From Piper betle (taxonomy: Eukaryota; Streptophyta; Magnoliopsida; Piperales; Piperaceae), in the NCBI GenBank assembly GCA_033002965.1, contig JAURVB010012600.1, positions 1 to 64,000 on the forward strand: DNA of 64,000 nt, in the 5' to 3' direction. The position numbers and the translations under genes were made by a program. This document shows, piece after piece, positions 36,801 through 49,423 of this stretch (positions are counted from its first letter, which is position 1; every line of letters begins with the position of its first letter). The notes beneath the pieces were generated by a model. The model was not told the origin of the DNA, did no database searches, and saw only the letters and a list, made by a program, of their open reading frames with translations.

Positions 36801-38084
36801 ATCCTCTTCTGATAGCCCATTTTGCACCCCAATGTACCCAAAAATCAAAACTCAAGCATTGACCCAAAATGACTAGCCTAATATTTTATTTCAGAGGGCT
36901 TTCAATTGGTATTGTTATATATATACTAAACAAGATGTCTGTATCATGTGTGACTAATATTAGAGATATATTTTAATTTAATAAATAATATTCATTGAAT
37001 AATGTGATAGAGTATTGTATCTCATAGATAAAATCTAATTTTAAAAAGAAAATTTTAATGAAGTTAGGAGGTAGAGTATAGTAATAAATTGATTTATTTT
37101 TTTATTTTGTTGTATGTTTATTGGTTGACTACATACCTACTTTTATGAGAGAGAGCGACTTGTACTTTTCCTTTTATTAATAAGAGGAGATAATTTCATT
37201 TCCAAATTTTATATGTATGTTAATTGGTAAGGCTCTGAATATATATCATCTTTTTAATTAGCATGCATGTCTGAACATATAAATGACTAGCTTGAACAAT
37301 TGATATAGTAATTTTTAATCATAACAAATTTAGTTTAGTTAAGTATGCATTCATTACTTGAGTTAAAGAGGGGGGGAAATTAGATTAGTCAAGAATTGAT
37401 TTGAATCATCAATAGTATGATTCTCATTTTTTTTGGAAGCAATGCACATTATATTGGTGGCAAATCATATCATAAGTCATTCTACATATTAGAGTTGCTT
37501 TAAAAAGGTTGAGATGGGTCTCGTGCATACTTTAAAAACTTGGGACTTAAAGTTAACTCAATAGACTATAGATTGGAGTTGACTTTAAGCTGACTCAAAA
37601 GTCATTTATATCAATTTTTTTATCCAACAAGTAAATATTGTTTACTTTGATATTTAAAATTATTAAATATATATTTTATATTATCTTAAACTATTGATTG
37701 AACTAAACTAAAAATAATAATATAATTTTAAAACCTTTTTTAATTTACTTCATTGACTTAGAGAGACTTAACAAGTCAATTGTAAAATCTCTCAACGGAG
37801 AGTCATTCATAGAGTTTGATTCGAAAAACCATTTAATAAATTCAATTTGGATAATTGTTGGAGTCAAAATAGAGGTATGCCTCATCGCAAAAGGAAAAGA
37901 AATGTGAAATGTCTGATATGTCCCCTTATAGTAGCACTCAAAATCAAATTTACTACGGTGAACATACGATTTTTCTTTTCTATGCTTTATAAGAAGTGTT
38001 GTGCTTTGTCGGAAATTTTTATTGTAGAAAAGAAACTTATTTTTCAATAATATTTTGAGGTATGTTTCTTTTCACTTTTTCTAA
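33891..38084. other. Intergenic region
   Basis: The 3' flank of the Ole e 1 family gene followed by AT-rich DNA. At 35350-35510 the phrase ACAAATTTTCAACAATG..CCCCAC recurs with changes about 85 bp later (TATTTTCAACTATGTGAGCCCCAC), suggesting a transposon remnant. I see no supported gene. An open minus-strand frame at 37745-38047 has no recognisable domain. Confidence 0.4.
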
Positions 38085-38391
38085 CTATAAATAGAATTAC
38101 TCATGTTAATTAACAAATTAACATAAGCAAACATCCTAGAAAAGGTAAAATAAATAACTAAATGCACCTTAGTTGTACAGCGGTCAAAATCACCCACGAA
38201 AATTGATATTTGGCCACATATTAGACCACTTGGACAATCTCTGATAATTTATGACACATTACTACTATCTTCCACACATTTCTCTTTCTCTTTCTTATTT
38301 TTATAAGAAGGAAGATGGCAGTTACAAGTAATCACCATTTCAAATATTTTGAATTCCCTCTTAGGGGGCAATTAAGGAAATATAGCCAATA
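38085..38391 (-). repeat. 3' LTR of the old Copia element
   Basis: Aligns to 56125-56456 with many substitutions. Shared blocks include GTTAATTAACAAATTAACA, TGGCCACATATTAGACCACT-like and TTTATAAGAAGGAAGATGG. Confidence 0.7.
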
Positions 38392-39559
38392 TCACCCATT
38401 TGTTCATGATGGGTAGAATACATATCATGAGTACATTAAGAATTACACATCTGCGACTAACTATGATATTGTAACTTGTTCATAGTGGGTAATTTGTATG
38501 ATCAGCAATGATACAATAGATATCTTACTATGTTTTGGTTATGGATTACATAGCAAAGTGTGCACTTGATATGTTTAAGACTATCGTAGAGTCGTTTTAT
38601 CTCTTATTGTATTTTTACTACACAACTTATGTCTAAGTTAATTTCTTATATAGCTCATAGTGTCAATAGTCTTTCCTTCACATGTCATGGTATTAAGTAA
38701 CATGATAAAGTAACAAACATTTTTATGTATTTAAGACATAATTAATTAAAAGTATTAAGGGCAAAATTTTGAAGTTTACTTAATAAGTCTCACACAACAC
38801 AAAAATAAGGATAATTCTGTTGTTACCTATTATGGTCATAATAACACATATAGTATGAATCATATGCTATAGTTGAAACCTACTTTTAGGTCTTATGTTT
38901 TATATTAGTAAAGACCACCCCACCATATAGTATACAATTCCATCGTTCACTTAATGATGAACTTGAAATATTAACATATAAGTAACCAAAATATGTTAAA
39001 TGCACCAATACTCACTTTGCCTTATTTCAATCTGGCAATAGCGAGTAAAGGAATATATTTCCTTTGATCATTTATAGAAAACAATCTTCTCTTGACTTAT
39101 TAAGACAACGGCTATAGTTTTCATATAAAATTGTATATGTCTCATCTCCTTATATTACATAAACATAAGAGGTGAATGATCGTGTGACTGACTCATTCTC
39201 TCGTTAGCATGCTTTTCATGTCAATAACATTAATGTATGTATAAATGATTTTGAACAAAAAAAGGCATTAATAAGTTTGAATATAAGAATTGTACACATC
39301 CAGACCTATTGGCTTTACAAGTGGGGTCGGCCATCATTTGATGTGTATTAATATATTATAAGGCAACCCTTTCATGTGATATTATGTCCTTGACATAATT
39401 GCACTTAATATCAATATGTTTGATTTTACCATAATATTTGGGATCTTTTGTGTAAGCAATTATTGCTTGTTGTAATAGTATATTGTCACAACTTCATTAG
39501 TTGTAGTGACAATTCCCAAATGTTGCAAAAAGCTTCTTAACTAAATAGATTCTTTAACT

Positions 39560-39840
39560 CTACTTATAAACGCCACAAACTATGCTTCCATGGTAGATAG
39601 TGCAACACATTTGTTTTTTGCTTGCCCAAGAGATTGCTCCTCCATTTAGTAAGAATGCATATCTCGATGTTAATTTTCTTTCATCAAGGTCTCCAAGCCA
39701 ATCAACATTCGTATAACCGATTAGCATGCAATCATTACCTTGATAACAGAGAGAATGATGTGTAAGTTTTTTCAAGTACCTCATAATCCTTTTAATAGCT
39801 TTTGAGTGAGTCATACTCAGATTTAACTGAAATCTTCTTA
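39560..39840 (-). pseudogene. Copia RNase H remnant
   Basis: Encodes AIKRIMRYLKKLTHHSLCY and GYTNVDWLGDLDERKLTSRY, ending GGAISWASKKQ. This is the Copia RNase H signature, with the active-site aspartate of the usual GYTDADWAG changed to Asn. Truncated at the C-terminus. Confidence 0.8.
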
Positions 39841-39849
39841 CTAGTCCAA

Positions 39850-40560
39850 TAGCTTACACAATGTTAGGTCGTGTGCATATCATTGCCTACATTAGACTAC
39901 CAACAGAATTCACATATGATATTTTGGATGTTTGTTATTTTCCTTCTTCCATTTTCAGACGCATTGAAAGGTTTAGGGATTCACCTTTAGTAATTGGAGT
40001 GCCAATTGGCTTACAATTAAGCATATTAAATTGCTCTAGTACTTTATTAATATACAACTCTTGAGAAAGAGCAATCAATTTCTTTGAACGATTTTGCTAA
40101 ATTTTAACACCAAGTATAAATTCAGCCTCACCCATATCCTTCATTTCAAAATAAGAGGATAACTACTCTTGAGTGGTAAAGTTAAAATCCTTACAATTGG
40201 ATGCTAATAAAATATCATCTACATATAGAAATAGAATTATAAAATTCTTATCATTGCGTTTAATTTGAACATAATGTTCTTCATAAATAATAATAAAATT
40301 ATGCAATATGATAGAATGATGAAATTTCAAATACCATTATCATGAATATTGTTTTAGGCCATGTATAGATTTCTGTAATTTGCAAGCTTTTTGCTTATCT
40401 AATTCTCCATTAAGAAATGATATTTTTACATCAATTTGATGTAATTTTAAATCTAAATGTTTTATAATTGCTAAAATCAATTGATTTGAAGTGATACATA
40501 CTACGAGAGAAAATATTTCTTCGTATGCCATCCCTTCTTGTTGAGTGTAGTCTTTTGTTA
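39850..40560 (-). pseudogene. Copia reverse transcriptase remnant
   Basis: Encodes YEEIFSLVVCITSNQLILAI, HQIDVKISFLNGELDKQK and CKLQKSIHGLKQ, matching the Copia RT fingers/palm, with frame breaks through the rest of the domain. Confidence 0.8.
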
Positions 40561-40899
40561 ATAGACTAGCTTTATACTTTTCAACTGTCCATCAACTTTT
40601 TATTTTATCTTGAGAATCCATTTATTCTCAATTACTTTTCTTCCTAAGGAAGAACAACTAAAGACCAAATTTTATTGTCATTGATTGATTTTATGTCACC
40701 TTTTGATATGATTTTCCATTTTTCATTCGCAGGGGAAGAGAGTGCAACTTTTATATTTTTCGGTGCATCAACGTTTGATGAGGAAGATGAGAAAATATCT
40801 TCATCTATTAGTAATGCATCTCCTTCAATATCAAAGTGTTAACAGTGAATATTTTCAAGTTGACTGCGACTTAAGTTGGGATTAGGGAGTGTGTTTGAA

Positions 40900-41810
40900 G
40901 AATGACTCTTAACTTAAATCATGAGCTATTTCTAAGGGTGAAACATGTTCCTGTGATTTATTGGCGATCATCCATTTCCATAATTTAGAAATCTTTTTGA
41001 AGTGCTCACATCGTTGAAAAATCATATTCAAGAAAAGTGACATCACGAGACTCAATTTCAGAAATGTTCTCTGTATTTTCATCAATGAAGACATATTCTT
41101 TAGATTGTTTAGAATCTCGTACGAAAATACATTTCTTCCGACAAAGTCCTAATTATCTATATTTATGGAGTGGATCATAGAGATAAACAGCCAAACCCCA
41201 AGGTCTTAAATGACTTAGTTCCGATTGCCATTTTGTCCATAATTCATAAGGTGTAGAAGTGACAGATTTGAAGGAACATGCTTAAGTATATAGGTTGTCA
41301 TAAGTAGGGCATCTCCCTAGAAACATATGGGGAGATTTACTTCAGCCATCATAGACCTAACCATTTTGAAAAGAGTTCTATTTTGTCATTCGACAACATT
41401 GTTTTGTTATGGAGTATTGAGAATAGTTAATTGTTGATTAATACTCTTCTCTTGACACAATTCATTCAATTGTTTGGATAAATATTCACGACTACAATCT
41501 ATTCTCAATATTTTTAACATGAGATTTAATTGATTTTCCGCATTCAAAAATATGCTTCTAAAACAACTTAATGCTTCAAATTTATGGAAAATTAAGTAAA
41601 TATCATCATATTGTGAATAATCATATATAAGGCCTCATGTCTTGCCCTCACTTTCATTGGTTCACAAATATCAAAATGGACAAGTTAGAGAAGAAAAATC
41701 AATTCTAATTGCTTTCATAAAAGGTTTTCTAGTACTTTTTCAGCTAGACAATATTCACATGTTGGTAAATTTACGTTATCTAGTTGACTTAAAAGGTCGT
41801 CTCTTGCTAG
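40900..41810 (-). pseudogene. Copia integrase remnant
   Basis: Multiple frames carry integrase phrases such as REYLSKQLNELCQE, NRTLFKMVRSMMAEVNLP and GDALLMTTYIL, followed by the linker. Broken by stops. Confidence 0.65.
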
Positions 41811-42061
41811 CCTGATCATTCTATCGTTACCAATTCGTTTTAAACGTGCATGTCAAGTAGTATGATGTACGGTAGAATTGCTAGAAGAAGCAATTAATGA
41901 AAAACATCTTGATACATTAAAGCATGCAATATCCATATCTAGTATCATAAAACGATTCGACAAAGATCCACAACCATAATGTATATTGCCATAATAGATA
42001 GTCAAACAAAAACCACAAAAACTCAAACGAAAACCAAAGTCATGAAACACTACAACAAAAA

Positions 42062-42480
42062 CTAAACTTCATCGAATATCAAAGCATTAAGTACATCATG
42101 TACGAGAAGGTTGCACCCACTTTTAAGCTTTAGTTTGCATGTACCAATACAACAAACTTCAGCTTTTGAATTATTGCCTAAATAGATCCATTGTGTCCTC
42201 AATGGAAATCGATGAAAGTCAACAAATGCTTCCCGAACATTTGTTAGGTGGTCAGTTGCACCTGAATCAATAATCCACTCAGGGTAAGATTCAGCAAGAA
42301 AAATGCAACTACTAGCAAAAATATTTAAAACAAAGGGTATAGGACGAACTTTCTTCTGCGCATGCATTCCGAGTGAAGTGTCCCTTCTTCTTACAATTAA
42401 AGCATTTGATCTTCTTTTTGTTCTTTGGGCACTTCTTAAATTGACGCTTTCCATCTTTGATTTGTTTTTGAACCACTTCT
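42062..42480 (-). pseudogene. Copia zinc knuckle and protease remnant
   Basis: The zinc knuckle reads KCFNCKKKGHFTRNAC (one residue more than the CCHC norm) in one frame. The protease motif WIIDSGATDHLTNV lies in another, so a frameshift separates them. Confidence 0.75.
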
Positions 42481-43670
42481 TTTAGCCCTTAGGATAGGAA
42501 CCTTTTTTCTTCTAGGAAGAAGAAGTCACAACTTTTGAAGATTTAACAACAAATGCTACGACCATATTCTTGGATGCTTCAAGACATTCCTCTTCCAGTT
42601 CGAAATGACGAGAAATATCATCAAAAGTAATGATATTCTCATTCATGGGTCATTTGGATTTTCATGCGTTTCAAAGTATTCGGCAAAGAACTTGTGAGAT
42701 CCCTCAACTTAGTTTCATATCTAATACCTAATAGGATAAGATCTTGTTGATTAGTAAGAATGAAATATAGATCTTCAACTTTGGTTAACCATTTTTGAAA
42801 AAATGACTTCGGCCCATTATGTCTCACTTTGAGATGGGTCATTATAAATGGTATCAGAGCAATTTGGTTCTATATTAGATGGTGATCTGGATTAGGGACA
42901 TTGGCTAGGCTGCTGGTCATAGGCTAGAGAATGACGTAGACTAAGATTAATAATGGGCCGAACATGGGAATTTTGAAGACAAAATTTCCTAAAGTGGGTG
43001 GATTCTAAGATCTCTCAACTCGGTCTCACATTTAATACCTACAAGGTTTATTAGTAGGAATGAACTATAAATCTTTAACTTCGGTTAACCACTTTTGAAG
43101 AGAAAACTTAAGCCCATTAATTTGCACTTTGGGTCAGGCCATTACAGAACAGATGACTACTTGCACTTGTTGTTCATCAATTAAAATATGGCTAGCATCC
43201 TTCAACTTACAAATCATGTTTGAGGTTTCACGTAGATGTTTAGTTATAGATATATTTGTACATTTCTTAAAAGTAGTAGAATTGATGGTAAACTACCTAA
43301 GTTGGGTAGCCAAAGGACCAAACTTTTATTTGAGTACAATCCACATTGCACGAGTCATCTTGTAATGCTCAAATTGGCACAAGATGTCACTCTCCATTGA
43401 ACTGAGCAAATTAATGTGGGCCATGCTGTTATTCTTTTTCCAAGACTCATAAGTCTCAGTTGTACGATGGTTTTAAATAGTATTACTGTTCACTAGTTGT
43501 GGATTCAAAAATTAAGTTGAGGTCGCAGTTGCCTCCTGATCTTCAAGGATGAGGACAACCATATGGTGTCATATGTCATAATTGTTGTTACCGTTCAGCT
43601 TTTCACCCTTATTGAGATCAACTATGATTTGTTTCGATGCCACTGAGTTGGCTTTAGAAATAATATCACA
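42481..43670 (-). pseudogene. Copia gag remnant split by a TRIM
   Basis: The minus strand carries gag-like phrases (LNGNNNYDI, YESWKKNNSMAHINLLSSM and, after the TRIM, a YETKLRDL-like end). It has several stops and the 454-bp TRIM insertion at 42693-43146. Confidence 0.6.
42693..43146 (+). mobile_element. TRIM retrotransposon with PBS inside gag
   Basis: LTR-like direct repeats at about 42693-42846 and 42992-43146 begin near GAGATCCCTCAACT or AAGATCTCTCAACT and end near CATTATAA or CCATTACA. A perfect primer-binding site TGGTATCAGAGC follows the first at 42850-42861. A purine-rich tract (AAGTGGGTGG) precedes the second. Flanks GAACT (42688-42692) and GAACA (43147-43151) are a 4/5 target-site duplication. 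No coding capacity. Confidence 0.75.
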
Positions 43671-44283
43671 ATATTAATGTTATACACTAACATGCAAGAG
43701 TAAAGTTTAAATAAAAATAACTAAAAGCATATAAAGTTGAGCAACAAACGGAGAAATCGAAAACAAAGCTAAGCTTGAAATTACCATTCCATAGTTAATG
43801 TTGAACAACATATGTTTTGAAATTATTTAAAATTTTAAAAATAATGAATAAAAGAATATATCACTCAAAAGAAATTAACCCACTAGCATAAATATTTAAC
43901 AAATAAAGAGTAGTTACACATAACTACGAAAAGAAATTAATAATAATCATACTTCAGGAGTCACTTTAATAAGGTAAAAGATATTTGTCAATTGGATGAT
44001 CAAATATTTGAGTGAAAAAATAACATTTTCTTGACTTAATGATGTTTCTCATAGCATCTACATCATGAGTTTCAATCATATTATGAAAGAATATCCATTT
44101 TCCCTCAATGATTTCGATCCAATTCATAAGATCATGCAAGTTGGTGAAATGATTGGTTTGGAAATCATTGCCTAGTTTGATTTGGTACCATTGTGGAAGA
44201 GAATAGTACAAAGCATGAATAGCTCCAAACTTGGTAATCAAAGCCCGTCGACCACTAGAAAATCCAAGTGGCTATACACTCTT
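43671..44283 (-). other. Unrecognised leader segment of the old Copia element
   Basis: The minus-strand open stretch 44241-43966 (91 codons; LPQWYQIKLGNDFQTNHFT, LMNWIEIIEGKW) has good codon-like composition and precedes gag. I do not recognise it as a standard Copia domain. It may be the remnant of another element or a captured fragment. Confidence 0.35.
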
Positions 44284-44288
44284 CGTAC

Positions 44289-46313
44289 TGTAAAACCCGT
44301 GATTCGAGTCAGAGTTTTATATTAGCGAACTAGTAGGTTCAACCGTCAGTTAGAGTCGAGTCAATTTCGTGAACCGCGTGCTGAGTTGAGGCTATCCGTG
44401 AGTTATAACCGATGAGGGTCAAGTGTAACTGAATATATGATGATAATGTTGGAAAGATAGTGAGAAATGAGTTATCAGAGTATATGAAAGTATGCGGTAT
44501 ATTTTTTTATGTATTTGATTATAAAATTATTTTTAGGCTAAATAACGCATTAGGACCCGTGATAAGGCAATTTGGGTGGGTTATTAGTTATAGAACATGT
44601 CATTGTGTTGTTATGGTGTGTATTATATTTTATGGGATTTTTTCCCTATTTTTTGGATTTTTTAAGGATTTATTACGAGTTAGTTATTACTTTTGACTTA
44701 AGTCAGAACCGAGTCAACTTGTATTTATGATATTGCCACCAACCCATTTCTTCTTCACCTGACACCCTCCCCCTCCAAACTCTTGTTGCCGCCCCTACGC
44801 TCACCTTTGACGCCGCCTTTGGCTGCCTCCCTGTTGCCGATTGACACCGTCGATCACCACTAGAACTTGGCCGACCATTCCCCTGGCACCCAACCGTTGC
44901 CCAATCTCCTCGACGCAACAAAGTCGCCGTGATTGTGCTGTGCTCCCGTCAACTATCCCGTCATCGGCTGATCATTACCGCCACCATCCAGTTGCCACCT
45001 TGACGTCGCCGAACCTCCCACGACCTTCCTCGACCGGAGGAGAGCCTAGTGTTGCACATCCCGGTCAGATCTCGTCACCCTACCACTGACCTCCCTTGTT
45101 TTACCTTTTTGGCAAGCCGCTGCCTTGCCGACATCGTAGACATGTCAGGCTCACCAAGTTGGTGCCAACGGTACCCCATACCACCACCATCCCGCCGGTA
45201 GCCACCGCCTGCAACAGTCATCGGGAAACCGCCAGAAGCTGGCAGGAAAACCACCTGAAACCTCTGAAAAACTGCCAAAACCGCTAGAAAACTGGATTTG
45301 CTAGATTTCGCTGGATCTTCCACCGAGCTCTTCCAGTCAAACTTGATTGAACTTCGGACGTTGTCGAGCGCCGAATTCGAAGCTTCGAGACACATGATAA
45401 AACTCTTGTTGTCACCGATTATCGACGATGCGAGAATAATTTCCTCTCATTAATTATTTAAAATTAATGATTGTTAGCACAACATACTAGGATTGATGAG
45501 TTGATCATGCTAGATATTTTTATTGTAAATAAAAAAATAAAATATGAATTGCCTAATTGAATAGTATTAAAATGGATGCTGAGGAACTAATTAGGTAAAC
45601 TAAGTAATTATCGTAATCTAATGCAGCGTAGCGTAGGAACACTTATGTGTGGTTGATGTATGATGTGGTGTATGTATGCTATAAAATGTTTGATGTATCA
45701 TTCAGTTAGTGGGCGTTAGCTTTTAGTTTGATATGTAGGTACTAAGTAGGACCTCACCGCCTATGTGCGTGGACACGATTGGAGCTTCTACCAGGTCCGT
45801 TTAGGACTCGATCTCGATTTATTATCTCATTCTAGGTAAGTATGACATGTCGAGTATTGGATTTATTATATCTCACTCTACACGGGCCATTTAGCCGATC
45901 GTATTTTCGGATTAATAACCCTCGAGGATGAGATCCCTCGAGTTTATTTTCGAAACTTAGATCCAGCTCATGATGCCTTCGGGCCTATTATACTGAATCC
46001 CTACCCAGGCCTATGTATATATAGTTTTTGTGTCTTCAATGAGATGTGTGACGAAGGAAAACGATGGCCACGTCTTCAGATAGAGTGTGTGTTTGTCAAA
46101 GCGGGCTCTGGAATTGGTGAGCATCCAATCCATTCCCAAGGGATTCATGATAAATCCACCTTTGAATTCCTCAAACCCGGAGGAGTGTGGAGGTTTACGG
46201 GTACTGTTAGTGCAACGCATGTCTAGACTTGTGGCTGTAAAGGGCACTCAAGGCGATGCGTGAGAGTACTCATCCTCTGTACTCAGGGTCAGGAGTAATA
46301 TAGAGGATGTAGA
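44289..46313 (+). mobile_element. Old solo LTR of the large-LTR family, left part
   Basis: Starts TGTAAAACCC and matches 15797-18655 in order. It is interrupted at 46313 by the younger LARD and continues at 54637-55481 (together about 2.87 kb). The GC-rich core is decayed (many C-to-T and G-to-A type changes compared with 15797-18655). Flanks CGTAC (44284-44288) and CATAC (55482-55486) are a 4/5 target duplication. Confidence 0.85.
46309..46313. repeat. LARD target-site duplication, left
   Basis: GTAGA, identical to 54632-54636. Confidence 0.95.
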
Positions 46314-49300
46314 TGTAACACCCCAAATCCGGTTCCACGCTCGTGAACCGAACCGGCATGTTACAGGCCCCGGTTAGGTCCGCTAACCCGAACCTAACTC
46401 ATGCGGATCCAATCTCGGCGTCTTAAGATGAAGATACGATCCATCATGAATGAATAAATGTACAAAATCCTAACATGGTACTACATGAATGACATGCAAA
46501 TCAAAATACACACCAACACAATCACGATCAAAATTAATGAAAATTCTGAAATATAATGACAGAGTCTCCCCTAAAAGTGCAATTAGGGTCCACCCTGTCA
46601 AAATAATATATATCAAATATATATACATATATGCAACAATAGCATTCACACATACTTCTAATCTACTATATATTCATCTGAACTTGGGTCTCATCAACTT
46701 CTGCTGCGCTACTCTGATCATACTTTTGCATTCTGTTATCGTGTCTTAACATTTCATTTCATATCATATCATCATGCATCAAACATTTAATCATATCATT
46801 CACAAAATAATAACATAATAATACAATATTAAACATTCAGAAATCTAACATGTGTGTGCACAAGACCTCATTGCTCCTCCGTCCAAGCTGGCTCATCCAT
46901 CTCGTGCTTATCACCTACATATATATAAGAAAAACGTCAGTAACAAGCGTTACTGGTCCGGAAAATAAAATAACTATAACAAACTGGCTATGAGAGCAAA
47001 CTCTCATCTGAAAGAAAACATCATACTTCCTCAAGAACACTCTGAAGGGCACTACTGAGGAGCCACTGGGCTGCAGACCCGGTAGCATCCCGAACTTACT
47101 GCTCTGCTGCTGGTACTGTGCTACTCTCAGCACTTCTTTTTCAGTACTTCTCATGAAACTTTATCCTAAGCCCTCTCCGAACCTCCATATCTCTCCTGGC
47201 CTTGAGCACGAAGGCCGAGTACTCTCAGGCAGTCGCCTTTAGTACCCTTTGAACCACAAGTCCGGACATGCGCTGTACTAAACAGTACCCGTAAACCTCC
47301 ACGTTCTCCGGGTGTGAGGAACTCAAACGCGGAGTTGTCAGGATCCCTCGGGAATGGAACAGTCCGCTGGCACTAATCCAGAGCCCGCTTTGACTGTCAC
47401 GGCATCCTCTGCATGGTACGTGCAGTCGGTTTCTCCATCTCTCGTCTCACTGAAAACTCGATAAAACTATATATATAGGCCTGGGAAGGGATTCATATAA
47501 TAGGCCCGAAGGCAACTTGTGGTGGATCTTGTTTTCGAAATCATCCTCGAGGGATCTCATCCTCGAGGGGTTATTAATCCGGAAATATTCGATTAAATGG
47601 CCCGAGTTAAGTGGGATCCGATAAAACGCCACTTAACCCGTCCTGCAATAATAAAATAAACATACAATGGAAGAGCGTAAAACAAGACGAGTCCTAAACG
47701 GACCTGGTGGAAGCTCCAAGCGTGTCATCGCGCCTAGGCGGCGAGCTCCTACTCCGTACCTACACATCAAAACTAAATACTAACGCCCGCTAACTAAATG
47801 ATGCATCAAACTCAACAACATCACAATCACAATGCAAGCATCCATCAACATAACAATCAGAAAATCATAAAAATTAATTAATCCTAGCTCATCCTATTCA
47901 TACTAATTTTATTATGTGTCTATAACTTATGTCGTGGTCACTTATCATGCTCTGACCTGATCTACTTCATTAGATCACTGACCTTCATTCACACTTAATC
48001 TCATCATGTAACTTATCATTTCATCCCTAATTAGTCATTAATCACATCACAACAATTATCATGCTCAACTCGATCTACCTCATTAAATCACTCCTATTCA
48101 TTCTCATTATTGCTCATGCAATCATCACTAACTCATACTCATTTTATCATGACAATTAATTAATCCTAGCATGCTATGCTAACAATCATAATCAATTTTA
48201 AATAAATCAATCGGAGGTAATTATACCTCACGTCGTCGGCAATCGGCGACGGCTAGGGTTCCGTCGCGCGCCTCGGAGCTCAAATTCGGCGCTCCTCGGC
48301 GTCCGAAGCTCGATCGGGCTCCACTGGGTGAGCCCCGCGGAAGATCCGGTGAATTCCGGCGAATTCCAGAAATTCCGATTTTCCGGCGGTTTTCCGGCAG
48401 CTACTGGCGGTTTTCCGGCGACTTCCGGTGGTTTTCCGGCGACCATCGCCGGCGGCGTCTACTAGCCGGAAAGGGGTCGTGTTGGGTACCCTCGGAACCG
48501 GCTCGGCGAGCCCGACTCATCTATGAGCGTCGACGTGGTCGACGGAGGTGGCGGCTCGCCGGAAAATGGTCTAAAACAGTGGCCGGCGGCGGTGGGTCGC
48601 TAGATCCGGCCGGCCACGGCGGCGATGGCCTCCGCTCCGGTCGGGGAAGGTCACTGGGTGGTCGACGGTGCTGAGGCGACCACCTGATCATGGCGGCGAT
48701 GGTCGCCGGCGGCGGAATCGGCGACGCGACCGAAATGTAGCCGCGGCGCTAGGCGTGGCCCGATTCCGACGTTGCGGCGGCCTGGCAGCGGCCGGGGCTG
48801 GTCGGGGTGGCACGGCGACGCCGTGGCGGAGCTGGGCGGCGACGATCGGCGGCCGGGCGGCGCCGACAGCGGCGGCGGCGACGCTGCACAGGGGCGGCGT
48901 CGGGGTTTGGGCGTGGGAAGAAAATGGTCGGGGAGAAGAAGGGTTGGGTGGCAAACTCGTAAATAATACTTGACTCGTCTCCGGCTCGAGTCAAGTATCA
49001 TAACTAACTCGTATTAAATCCTAAAAAATTTCATAAAAATCGGGAAAAATCCCGTAAAATCAAACAACACCAAAAAAATTATAATGATATGCTCTAGAAC
49101 TATCAACCCACCCAAACTGCCCGAACGCGTCCTAACGCGGTAAACGGCCTAAAACTAATTCTACGATCTACTATATATAAAAATAAAAAAAAATCACTGG
49201 CATACTCTCATATATTCTGATAACTCATTCTGTTCTGCTGTGTTCCTGACGTTATCATCATATACTTGGGTACGCATGACCCTCATAGCTCATACACGCG

Positions 49301-49409
49301 ACCGACGTCGGCTCGGTACACGTGTCCTGAAACTGACTCAACTCGAAAAATAACGGTCGACCCGACCGGTTCTAAATATAAAACCCTAACTCGAATCGTG
49401 GGTTTTACA
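46314..49409 (-). repeat. 3' LTR of the LARD
   Basis: 3096 bp; starts TGTAAAACCC and ends GGGTGTTACA on the minus strand. The GC-rich core is at about 48230-48950. Confidence 0.9.
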
Positions 49410-49410
49410 A

Positions 49411-49423
49411 TCTTCCCTTCCTT
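49411..49423 (-). promoter_or_regulatory. LARD polypurine tract
   Basis: AAGGAAGGGAAGA on the minus strand, immediately before the 3' LTR start. Confidence 0.9.

Noticed and set aside
48228..49001. Open frames with Arg/Pro/Gly-rich products in the LARD 3' LTR
   Set aside because: Same GC-rich LTR core; frames are not conserved between LTR copies (the 53.65-54.2 kb partner has different lengths).
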